DNA of 44,034 bases from NCBI GenBank assembly GCA_003427395.1, contig BFEA01000072.1, positions 1,223,015 through 1,267,048 on the forward strand, in the 5' to 3' direction. The notes beneath the pieces are model-generated. The model did not search any database, was not told where the DNA came from, and saw only the letters and a list, made by a program, of their open reading frames with translations. Position numbers and translations under genes: made by a program. Numbering within the stretch: position 1 is the first letter of the stretch; every line of letters starts with the position of its first letter. Shown piece by piece: positions 20,199 through 30,019 of this stretch. The DNA comes from Chara braunii (taxonomy: Eukaryota; Streptophyta; Charophyceae; Charales; Characeae).

Positions 20199-20590
20199 GT
20201 TGTGATTGTTGTTGTTGCTGTTGTTGTTGCTGTTGTTGTTGCTGTTGTTGTTACTGCTGTTGTTAATGTCGTTGCCATAGTTGCCACTGCCGTAGCCGTC
20301 ACCCCTACCTCCCCCACCCACTCGTCCACCTCCACGAGGGCATATTCCCTCTCGTCAGTACCGTGCTGAGGCTGAGGGTCGACGTCGGCACCGGGAGTGA
20401 TTGTCGTTGTTGTTGTTGGTGTTGTTGTTGTAGTTGGTGTTGCTGTTGTCGATGTCGTTGTCGTTATTGCAATCTTTATCGTGTGGTCTGTTGACAACTT
20501 GACGTCGCCACTGCTGCCGCCGTTTCCATCAGCCCCGACTCCACGTCCCACCCACCTGCATCACCAAGGGCATATTTTCAATCGCCGCCC
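20085..20590. repeat. Tandem TTG/GTT (CAA) trinucleotide-rich blocks with shared tails
   Basis: Block 20095-20265 consists of GTTGTT and GGTGTT units; a smaller block lies at 20400-20462. Each is followed by similar unique sequence (GCCACTGC..., then a GGGCATATT motif at 20339-20347 and 20569-20577), so block plus tail was duplicated. Translation on the minus strand gives Thr- or Asn-rich runs that I attribute to the repeat, not to selection for protein. Confidence 0.8.
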
Positions 20591-21045
20591 TGATAATCAC
20601 TTTCTGATTCACACTCCTCACATGCTGGACTGATAATTGCATAGTAATCGACGACGTCACGTTCATCCTGCTCACCAATTCCGTGCTCCTCACATACTGC
20701 AGCGTTAGTTACATAATATCCAACGACGTTTTCTTCATCCTGCTCACCATCATCGATTACCGCATCCACATAGACTGCGCTGATATTTGCAAAGTGATCG
20801 ACCACATCGTCCTCATCTTGCCCACCCTCCTCTTCATGCCAAACGTCGTCATCAAAAAACGTTTCTCCATCCACGTAGACCGCATGAAGATTTGCAAAGT
20901 ATTTGACCATGTCGTCCTCATCTTGCCCACCATCCTCTACATGCCAAACGTCGTCATCAGTGTCAAAAGGTGTTTCTCCATGTTGTAGCTCCCCCACCAT
21001 CTCCATCGCTAACCCAGAAAGTTGCGCCTCTATGCGTTTCCTCAT
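20578..21045 (-). CDS. Hypothetical small acidic protein with four internal repeats
   Basis: 155 codons from ATG (21045-21043) to TGA (20580-20578). I do not recognise the family. A basic start (MRKRIEAQLSGLAME) is followed by about four repeats with the core GGQDEDD(M/V)V..(Y/H)FAN(L/I).AVYVD; the last two drift to DGEQDEENVVGYYVTNAAV and IGEQDERDVVDYYAIISPA. The repeats begin at roughly residues 33, 68, 98 and 125. The chain is strongly acidic, with regularly spaced aromatic residues, and lacks membrane segments or a signal peptide. Variation between repeats favours conservative replacements (D/E, Y/F, V/I), which hints at selection on protein. A G-box/CCAAT palindrome lies 60-100 bp upstream (21105-21145). 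It could instead be one exon of a longer gene, or a repeat product with no function. Confidence 0.45.
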   Translation of the reverse strand: MRKRIEAQLSGLAMEMVGELQHGETPFDTDDDVWHVEDGGQDEDDMVKYFANLHAVYVDGETFFDDDVWHEEEGGQDEDDVVDHFANISAVYVDAVIDDGEQDEENVVGYYVTNAAVCEEHGIGEQDERDVVDYYAIISPACEECESESDYQGGD

Positions 21046-21104
21046 CAATCCACACGGCTGGCGCTACCCCTGCCCACGCGTCACGGACACACACGTCACC
21101 AACA

Positions 21105-21145
21105 GCAGATGCCACGTGGCCAATCAAAGAGCCACGTGCATCTGC
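21105..21145. promoter_or_regulatory. G-box palindrome flanking a CCAAT motif
   Basis: Arms GCAGATGCCACGTGGC (21105-21120) and GCCACGTGCATCTGC (21131-21145) are inverted copies, each with a CACGTG core, around a 10-nt loop CAATCAAAGA that completes CCAAT. ACGTCA (CRE-like) lies at 21093-21098. The position 60-100 bp upstream of the minus-strand ORF start suits a promoter of that ORF. Function is inference. Confidence 0.5.
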
Positions 21146-21159
21146 CGGGCACACGCACA

Positions 21160-22280
21160 GGCCTAGCAGCCGAGGAGCTCCTCTCCCCAGGCACTAGTCT
21201 AGCCGGGAGGATCGGACCTTACCGGTCCGCCGGTCTCAGGGCGGTAGCGCTAGCGCAACCTGCCCCCCTCCCCTGCCACCCACTCCCCATGTGTGACTAG
21301 ACTAAGAGGGCTACTAAATCAAACCATCAATCTTATGAGTAATTAAAATCAATATAATAAACTTATAAAGCCTGCAACCCAGAAACTAACTGTCAGATGG
21401 CACTCAACAACCCAGACCTCAGCCTGCCTCGCCCTCCTATCCCATTACCAAGCCTCAACCAGGCCTCACGCCCCCAACTGCCAGGTTGTGAAGCAGCGCG
21501 ACCCACTTCAGAATACACCCCCACCTGCTAGGCTACAGGGCAGAGCGACCCACCCTGGCTCCGAACCGCGTCATCTTTTTTTTTTTTTAATGTAATTGGA
21601 GCGGATGTCTCTCGGGACCGCGTCGTCTTGATAACCGCCCTCGAGCAGCCACTAGAATGCCGTCCATCCTTGACAGTTCCCCAGATCTCCTTACCAGCCC
21701 TCATCCCCAGCCATTGCTCGGGTTACAGGGTACAGGGCAGCACAATCCAACCCCAGCACCGGAGAAACAGCTCCAGTCCCAGCATAGAGCAAACCCTCGT
21801 AGCGTCCCTACCCTCTAAAAAGACTACACCTCCCACCTTGTGTAGTCCTCGCAGGATGGGGCCCCCGTCCGCTGACGGAGTCTGACCCAAACGACCTGAC
21901 CCTGAAGGGGGTGTAATCCAGAAACAGCACGTCTAAGAAGGCTGATCAGAAAGCGCACAGATTAGACCAAAATCGTAGAGTCTTCTCGTCGAGGACCCTC
22001 CGAAAGTGTACTCTAACCGGAAAACAAGGTCATTATTGCACTCAGGACACTTGGGATATTGGGACTACGTACAAATGAGCACCGAGTGAAAGTGGGAAGT
22101 AAGATCGCTTTTGCTTGATTTTGTTGGTTTTGTTGTTAGATTAGTGTGTTTTTCGGTTGTTAGATTTGGTTTACTTTGATTGTTGCTCTTTGCTTGTTGA
22201 ACCGTTCAAGACGGGCCTTTTTGGCTTACTTCGGTTGTTAGATTCGGTTTACCTCGCCCAGCCTGAATGACCACAGCATA
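21160..22280. other. Non-genic stretch
   Basis: Pyrimidine- and C-rich to about 21850. CGGTTGTTAGATT(T/C)GGTTTAC is repeated at 22154 and 22232. No gene recognised. Confidence 0.45.
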
Positions 22281-22287
22281 AATGTAA

Positions 22288-22320
22288 GGGACGTGGGACC
22301 CGGTTTCCAGCAAAAATGGA
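22288..22320. repeat. Left end of GGGACGCTGG family
   Basis: AAGGGACGTGGGACCCGG then TTTCCAGCA; truncated immediately after. Confidence 0.8.
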
Positions 22321-22593
22321 ATGGTATTGCTTTATAAAAAATAAAAATAAAAAGGTGCACAAACAACGTTTTTTTTTTTTTTTTTTTTGAAAAAAAACTT
22401 CCCTGACCGGTGCACTCAAACAAAGCATATGATCAGAAAAACTCGAGAAAATCATGTCCAACTGGCTGAATATTGCAAAGCTTCGTTGAACACCACCTAC
22501 TCTAGGCGGATACCCTACCGAACTGGGTCAGAAATGGGAGTCAATTGACCAAAAAAAAGAAAGAAAGAAAAAGGAGGACGCTGTGAGTAAATT

Positions 22594-22787
22594 ATGTATA
22601 TTGGACCCTTTTTCCAGCAGGTGCTGCTCCCCACCAGTAGACTGAAGCACCCGGCGACAGTTCGCTAGCGGAAGGTGCTCTTGCCACTTCCCCTATCCAA
22701 CTGAGACCAGGACTTTCCCCCTTCCCCCCCCCCAAAAAAAAAAAAAGAAGAAAAGGAAAAGAAAAAGAGCCTTGCGCAGGAGGCCCG

Positions 22788-22825
<38 letters not shown>

Positions 22826-23475
22826 GAGTGCAAAGATGGACAGAAAGGCATCCATGAAAAGCCCAGAATGACAGCCAGGCGGGCGACCAGGTGCTAACAC
22901 TGCCAAGAGAGAGGAGGATTTTTGTAAAGAGAAATAATTTGAAATAAATGAATAAGACCAGCTGTCTTCTGGTGTCTGGGAGGTTGGGACAGGGGAGTGG
23001 GCTAGGAAGGAAGCCCCTTCACCACCATAACAGAAGAGGCTGAGCTAGCATTTTCCAGCTAATCAACAAGCTGCCACCCAGCACACAGCAAGCAAAGACA
23101 AAGATCCCCACAAAAAGGAAAGTGAAACAAAAAGGGGAAGAAGAGCTTGAATGAAGTAAATACCTCGGTTGGAAGGAAAAAAGGAGGTCCTTGACTGCCC
23201 TAGCCTCCACGTCCATTTTGTTTCTTTGGCTTCCGTCTGAAGGCAGAGCAACTTGCTTTTCCTTATAATGCACGTCCAGAATCTTCCACCCCACGCTAGT
23301 ATCCCTACGACCGGGCCCGTGAAAAAAGAAGAACAAAAAACATGTGGTGTGCCTTTTTTTCCTTATCTCATATTTTTTAGCAGCCTGCTGACCCAGGGTA
23401 ACCCTCGGTGCTGCTGCTGAGGCTCTGTCTGCTGGTGGGGAGCTGCACCTGCGGGCATCTGGGTCGAGCATCCCA
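22594..23475. mobile_element. Possible longer GGGACGCTGG-family element with paired ends
   Basis: Left end ATATTGGACCCTTTTTCCAG, then CAGGTGCTGCTCCCCACC, near 22598-22643. A right end in inverted orientation, GGTGGGGAGCTGCACCTGC through GGGTCGAGCATCCC, lies near 23435-23474. Between them are an A tract, a poly(T) of about 33 nt (22791-22822) and about 600 bp of unassigned DNA. If the ends belong together the unit is about 880 bp, the largest of this family here. No ORF in it resembles a transposase. Confidence 0.45.
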
Positions 23476-23479
23476 TTAA

Positions 23480-24850
23480 TGTACAACCCAATAATTGCAG
23501 GATCAGAATGCAGAAACCATACCTCTTCAGCCTCCCCTGGGATGCTTCCATATCTGTCCCTGCCATCCCAACTCGCAGCATTTTGCTGTCAAAGGGACCA
23601 ACTGTTTTATTTCACAACAAACAATCAAGGCCCGGGGACCTCACTATTCAGCCCGGATGCCGAGAGAATTACTCAGCTTGGCTTACAAGCAGAACTCGCT
23701 GCTCACGTCATCACTCAAACTCTCTACTATCCCTTGTGTCTATAATTACTTTGTTGTCTCTCTTCCCTCTGTAGGTTCATCGATGTAACAGTTTATTCCC
23801 TTATACTACTAAGGCCTTTTGAGACTAAGCTGCTCCTCTACCTAGATGAACCTAGCCTAGCCTGGCTAATATACAGGGCTAGGAACGACCTGAATACCAA
23901 TCTGATTCGACCGGTTGGAACTCTTGTTCCAAGTAACTGCTGGCACTCTCCACCCGCCACCCACTCACTGGCCTCCTGTGGCCTGGACTCAAAAAATTGC
24001 GCAAACCGAGTGCCCTGGTTCGACCTGACTACCACTACCATTGCCATACCCATCTAACCAACCTGCCAAATTCACCTACCTTCCCTTGCGACTCGCCCCA
24101 GGTGACCGACTCGCCCCAGGTGACCACTGCGCCCCCCAAGTAGCTTTGAACCAACTAAGGCCTAACCGCAGTCTTCCTTTGGCCACTTTTATTCGCTAAT
24201 CCAGTGTCCAGCGGCCAAAGTCAGTCAGCTATCAGAAATTTAAGAGAGGTCAGATTGTAGACTTTTGAGGAATGGTGTTAAGGAATGAGTGGTGAAAAAA
24301 ACAGGGCACCTAGGTCGACCCATGTTTTTCGGCCATCCATCACGTAGCACTAACCTTCCTTATATCTATCTATTTGACCTATTGTGTGTATTCATTCGGA
24401 CCCATCTTACGAGGATATTTTACCCTTATTTCATCTTTTTCCAATCCTTGGTCGTTTGACGTGTGCACGGGTCTCCACACGGTTGATTTTGTGTGACCAA
24501 ATTGGGATGAGTTTTTATTTATTTATCAATTAATTTAACGATAAAAAGGAACATATAATCGTGATTTTGAATTATACTTTATTTTATTTTATTTTATTTA
24601 TTCTTTTTTATTTACTTTCTCGCGATTATGGTTTCCCCTGACGTTTGCCCTGATTTAGCTTATTTTGCTAGTCCGCTTATGACCCTAATTCCCTAAGCGT
24701 GAGTGACCCTTGTTCTGTGACAATTGAAAGTGCGGTGAGCAGGGCGCGAGGATTGCCAATTTTGTGGTGTTCGGGCCTTTTCTATTTCTGACCCTCATCA
24801 GGCCTCACTTGACCGTAGCAGGATTGGCTTACAAGATTTGGCTCTGGTCT
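23480..24850. other. Unassigned stretch
   Basis: Contains a small direct repeat GACTCGCCCCAGGTGACC (24090 and 24108) and a TTTTA-rich segment at 24570-24620. No recognised gene. From about 24200 onward the base composition becomes more AT-rich. Confidence 0.45.
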
Positions 24851-24856
24851 GGGACC

Positions 24857-25020
24857 GGTACGGTCACTGGTCTGGCGCTGGTACAGTTCACTGATTTGAC
24901 TCATTGCGGTTATTTCTCGGTACAGTCACTGGTTCGGCGCAGGCACAGTTCAATGATGCGGCTCGTCGGTGTGGTTTCTTGGTACAATGCATTGGTACGA
25001 TTCACTCATTTGCACACTCT
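24857..25020. repeat. 62-bp tandem repeat, about 2.6 copies
   Basis: Units start with GGTAC(G/A)(G/A)T at 24857, 24919 and 24981, exactly 62 bp apart, and share a downstream GGCGC(T/A)GG(T/C)ACAGTTCA block and a CGGTT/GTGGTTTCT segment. Substitutions are many but indels few. The period is not a multiple of three, so it is not a coding repeat. Confidence 0.8.
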
Positions 25021-26534
25021 ATGATTCACTTTAGCACGGTTCACTGGTACTTGGTGCGGATAACCGTATGGATCATTTGGATGGTGCATTGCAACAGGTC
25101 AGGACCCACTGATGTCGAGTCTCGGTTGGAGGTGCAGACCTCGATCGGACTACCGTGGACTGTGCAGATGGAACAACCACTGGGTCAAGGACATTTGCGG
25201 TATCGGGACTGCAATGGACTATGTTGCTGCCACCATTATTGAACGAGGAACCGGCCTTGTATTGACATCACCACAAGAGTCGTTGTTGGATCTGTTGTTG
25301 GTCTTATCAGTACGGAACCAGAGCTCTATCCATCGGGTCGGGATCTGTAGTCTTGGCCAGCAGCTGGTACCGGGCCAGCAGTTGGTACTGGCCCAGCGGT
25401 TAGCACCCGTTCCTTTTCAGGCTCGAGTCTGCCAATGGGGATGTCAGATCTGTTGGCAACTCGACGAGGCTGCATGCTAACGTCCATACAAGCAACGGTT
25501 TTGACTTTGGGGGGGCAATTCACCTTGGGCGAACCATACCGTTCACGGTGAACACCACGACCAAGGTGTGCACCGCCTACGGAGGAGATGCAAGGAGGGA
25601 AGGAGCGAGCATGGAGAAGATGGAAGTGACCACGCCGTACACCGCCCACGGTCAAGAGAGGTGGAGAAGCGAGGATGGACAACATGAAAGCGAAAATGGC
25701 GTACACCGCCCACACCGGGAAATGTGGTAGCAGCAGCATACAAAAGTGACGAAGGCAAAGACTGGTGTTGGTTCATGCCCATTCGCGTGAGCAAGTGGGA
25801 TCCAACCATAACGGACGTGCATGCTACGACTAAGAAGTGAGTTGACTTTGTACTTGTTCGTGCAGGTACGCTTACAAGGTCAATGCAACTCTCACATGCA
25901 GTCATCAGTGGACAAAAGGTAAGTGAAGAGGGAAACAACATGAGAAACAATTGGGCGAACATCCTTGAGAGTGATAGAGAAAGGGAGTGTCAAAGAGGGA
26001 AACTGAACAAGATGGTGTGTATGAGTGATAAGAGAGAAAACTTATGAGAGAGAGGAGAGTGTGAGCGGGTTCTAGCACGTGAGGGACGAGGATATCAGAC
26101 TAATTTCATGAACCTGATCGTAATTGCGGTCAGGTTTATCTGAATGTCAGCAAGTGTAATCCCCATGCAAAAGTAATTAACTGCGAGTGTGCAAATGAGT
26201 GAAGAAATGAGCAGGAGAGTTAGTACAAGTGAGTAAGAAAGTTAGTAAGAGTGAGAGGGAGAGTTAGCCAGAGAGAAAGAGAGAGAGAGAGTGCACAAAG
26301 AGAATGAAAGAATGCAAAAAGAAAGGGGGAGTGAGAGTAGAAAAACAAGAAAAAGAGAGAGCGTGAAGAGAGGGGGGAAACGGGCGTGTTTGTGTGTGGG
26401 TGTGCGTGAGTGAGAGAGAGAGAGGACGAAGTCTGGTAAGAGGAGAGAGAAGGGAACAACAGCACGGGAGTAAACGGGAAATGAAATCTGAAGGGAGAAG
26501 GCCCTTAAAAAAGTGCACACGAAAAGAACGGGAG
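25021..26534. other. Unassigned stretch with GA-rich segment
   Basis: CACGGTTCACTGGTAC-like words continue from the tandem repeat to about 25055. CGTACACCGCC is repeated at about 25635 and 25702. 26220-26460 is rich in GAGAG and GTGAG. No gene recognised. Confidence 0.45.
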
Positions 26535-26644
26535 CTACCTTCTTCCCCCGAATACAACGTACGGTCATTATAACTGTATTTGAGTTTTTTTCAGTCTAGA
26601 TACAACTATAATGACCGTACGTTGTATTCGGGGGAAGAAGGTAG
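26535..26644. repeat. Perfect 38-bp foldback with 34-nt loop
   Basis: Arm 26535-26572 (CTACCTTCTTCCCCCG, then AATACAACGTACGGTCATTATA) is an exact reverse complement of 26607-26644. The pairing continues imperfectly into the loop (TGTAT opposite ATACA). TA dinucleotides lie next to both outer ends (26536-26537 and 26642-26643). It is either a miniature TA-target (Tc1/mariner-like) element or a hairpin transcript precursor; the sequence alone does not decide. Confidence 0.92.
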
Positions 26645-26649
26645 TGTGA

Positions 26650-28110
26650 CTGTCAAGCACGTGAGTGTATAAAAGTAAGAGGGTAAGTGAGCGAGGGAAA
26701 GAGATGAGTCAGTCTGTGTGATTGCTATTTGCTTCCATGTTATGCACTCACTTAGAGTTGAACGCAGCCTTCACACACACCGACTCAGGATTTGTGACGA
26801 TTTTATTTTACTTATCCATGAAATGAGTTAGAAGTCACAACCATATTCATTGCACAATAATATATGAGTGTGGATTGTTGAAAAGGACTGAAGGTCCCTA
26901 AATTGGGAGTGGCGTCTACTCCGAATGATCTCCGACAGATGGCTGTCTGCAGTATGCATGAGACATGAGAGGACTTTCGCACGACTTATCGACATGGTGC
27001 TGGCTAAATGGTTGTAACTTTTCAAACAAAGCATCAATTTAGGATCAGTTTTCACACATTTCAGGGGACTTTCAAAACGGAGGTTTCTACTGTTTAGATT
27101 TTAGAATGATCAAGATTTGGGCAAAACGGGATTGTTTTCAAGAAGGCTGATTGCTTCGAAAACATGGTAATCAGGATTTACTTGTGTCCTCTATGAAGTC
27201 ACCATTCAGGATGAAACACTGCGATGGTGGTGTTGTTATGCAAAGATAACTACAGTCTGGCCTTTGCTCAGCCTACCGTATTTAAAATGAACTTTTATTG
27301 GTCATATGTATGTAGGTATTTCCCTCAGTCACTGCAAGAAGTCATTCGACTGAAAGTATATAGACATTGTCAGTGGTCAACTGAAATCCATTTTTGTTTA
27401 TTTTATTTTATTTTGAGCAAACACACGAAAGTTTGACCTGGCGCCAAAGAGGTTTTTTTACTGAGGTTCCCCCATGCACTCAGTGGACACTTGAGAGTTG
27501 AACTACTTGATCATCTTGTAGTCTGGAGTACTGCATGTTTGTCCCGAAGCTGGTAAATTTTGAAGATACCCCTGGACATTAACCATTTTGCATACCCGCC
27601 CCTATTGTCTACATACTCATAAGAACACCCTGCTATTTTATCTTTCAAGTATATTTTATATCCATTTCTAACTGTTGTTAACTCCAAATATATCCTTGCA
27701 AATATGAAACCCCATCGGGACCTTCACGTGGGTTTTATCCCCTGTTTCAGCTATGCAAGGTCGAGTTATTCACAATAATAGTGGCTTACAATCACTGTAT
27801 GTTAACCCGTCAACTGAATGGGGGATGTGACAAGTAATATAAACCTTAACCTGTTGTCGACCGCTGAGGACCTTGAAAGTGGGCGCAGTGGGTGACAGAC
27901 GTTGTTGCCCCTGGCTTCAATGAGCAGTAAATGATTCCCTCTGCGGGTTTCCTTTCACCGACCTCATTTCGTTTTTTAGTAGCACTTTGAAAAGTTTTTT
28001 TCCCTTGAGTATCCGACAAACCCTGTCCTTTGAAGCGATGGTCATTGTTGTCAGCGTAGATTACCCCAAAATATTGTAGCCCCGCAGACTTGGGTCACGT
28101 AGCCCCATTC
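26650..28110. other. Unassigned AT-rich stretch
   Basis: No gene, RNA or clear repeat recognised on either strand. Confidence 0.45.
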
Positions 28111-28539
28111 TTCATCGGCTGATGTCACTTCCGAAAGTGTTTAGAACCCACCTTTCTCCGGGCAGGTCTCGGTGGTCGGACAATATTACCCAAAATGTGA
28201 ACCACCAATTCAACCACCTGCCTGATTTTAGGCAGGACCTCCATAGACGGTATAATGTCTCAAAAGTCGGATTGCATTTGCTGCAAGATTCCTTAGCTGG
28301 CATGCCTTGCTTACTCGGCCATCATGTTATGGGAATTGCCTTGTGTGACTATAACCATAGCAAAAAGGTTATCTTCTGACATGGGATCGGGGTGAGCTGT
28401 GACCAGGGCTTCTGCATCTCCTTGTTGCTAGGAGGTTGCGAGTGAGGGAGGAGTTTCCTATTTCCCTATTATATCTGCCCTAGATATTTATCGAAGGATT
28501 TACATCGATGCCTCACTCCTTATGAAAGTTTCTTCAGAA

Positions 28540-29040
28540 TCCAAGTCGTTGCCTCCCCGTATTCCCAACCCCGGCAGATTGATTCATCCACAGGTCAACA
28601 ATAGTAGTTGTGCCCCCTGCAGTAAGTTGAACTTGATTGTCTCGAAGGCCCCCAGGTACTTGCACTTTGATCACATGCATGGAGTCGGTTTTTTGGACGA
28701 GTTTGGGGCAACGTGGACTTTGTCTTTTAAACTTGCCAAGCTTGCATTTACCCGGAACCTAAGCATCCCACCCTACCAGGCAAAGGAATTGCTCTTCCCC
28801 ATTTGCCTTTCTTGATCTTGGGGACAACCTCTAGACCGATCGGATCAACCCAATCTTTAGGGATTGTTGCGATTAGTTTCAGGGCGTGTTTCTCCTGTTG
28901 GTGCAATTGTCACAGACTCTCCTTCAATTTAAAAGACTTTTATTGTCAGGTTGTCTCGTCCCAGAGGTTACCCACCATGGTAATTTCGAGTTGGATCCAT
29001 TTCATTTCAAATGATCTTGGTTGAGAGTTTGCTGAAAATG
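28540..29040 (-). pseudogene. Coding-like relic of unknown protein
   Basis: On the minus strand, segments in shifted frames read as protein. One is GSNSKLPWWVTSG- or KWIQLEITMVGNLWD-like sequence near 29000. Another is PKDWVDPIGLEVVPKIKKG near 28850. The clearest is IKVQVPGGLRDNQVQLTAGG, then TTTIVDLWMNQSAGVGNTG, at about 28555-28680. The pieces keep one order but need frameshifts to join. I do not recognise the family; the position downstream of the minus-strand LINE suggests a separate transposon-encoded protein. Low confidence. Confidence 0.35.
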
Positions 29041-29239
29041 GAGCATATTATGTCGTCCAGATCCTTGGATTCTAGAATAAGGGTTGGCGAAGAAACTCGA
29101 CTTTGGACTCCAATTCCACAACTTACTCCAATTTACATTTGTGCCATCTTGTAATGATATATTTCTGGAATTTTGACTTAATGTGTTTGTTTAGAAATAC
29201 CTCAATCATCATTACCACTCACACAATATCTTGGAGCAT

Positions 29240-29865
29240 CGAGTGTTGGGAACCAGGCTTAGCGTCCCTTATGAAAAATACATCATTTTGGAACATTTGC
29301 CATTTGGAACAATTTGAACGATTAGGAACACCTTCCCGTGGCAGCATTGATTACTCTGGATACCAGAGGATTGATTGAGCATGGTACTTTCTCAAAACCC
29401 TGGGACCTGTTGTAGGCGAAAAAAAAAGTCAAAGATCTACCTCTTCATCCGTCTTGACAGATGCCATATTGTACCCAAAACGCTAGCAGCCCCTGTACTC
29501 CCTTCCTAACCCATGGTCTGGCCCAGAAAACGGTTGGAGCCACTCGGGGGCAATAGTGGGACCTCCTTCCGTCTCCTTGCCCTCCCCCAGTGGTATCCTC
29601 GTATTTCTCCATTTTCGGAACAAGCTTCGAGCTCTTCTCGGGGAGCAATGTGTGCTAAGAATCGGGCTCAACATCCCTTATGGAAAAGTGTAGGTAGCAT
29701 ATAAGGAAGCATAAACCTGAACCTTTTATTAAAAGGAACGGGACATTACCCGATTTAGGCAGAAATCCGCAACAGGGGGGGAAAAAAAGTTGAAAATCGG
29801 GTCCAGTGTCCCATGATCCTTCAAGAAAAAGACATGTTGGAAACCAGCTCCAGCGACCCTTGCCG
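29240..29865. repeat. Four diverged right ends of GGGACGCTGG family
   Basis: GTTGGGAACCAGGCTTAGCG then TCCC (about 29244), GCTAAGAATCGGGCTCAAC (29653), GAAAATCGGGTCCAGTGTCCC (29792) and TTGGAAACCAGCTCCAGCG (29836). All are in the same orientation, and several are followed by TTATG(A/G)AAA. Their high divergence suggests older insertions than those at 7-17 kb. Confidence 0.7.
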
Positions 29866-30019
29866 AGACCGACTAAGCCCTCCCTCACCCATCACATGTA
29901 CCCGTCCCCACATTCTTACAACATCCTCACCTCTAGTGTCAACAGGTGTGGTGGGAAAGGGTTGGAGAAGTCTTCTGCGGACTGTAGGGGGATATTGGAG
30001 TCCATCGATGTTCAGTCTT

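Noticed and set aside
19886-20551. Long Thr-rich (or Asn-rich) minus-strand ORF
   Set aside because: Created by the CAA/CAN trinucleotide repeat; the frame choice is arbitrary and the flanks show no domain.
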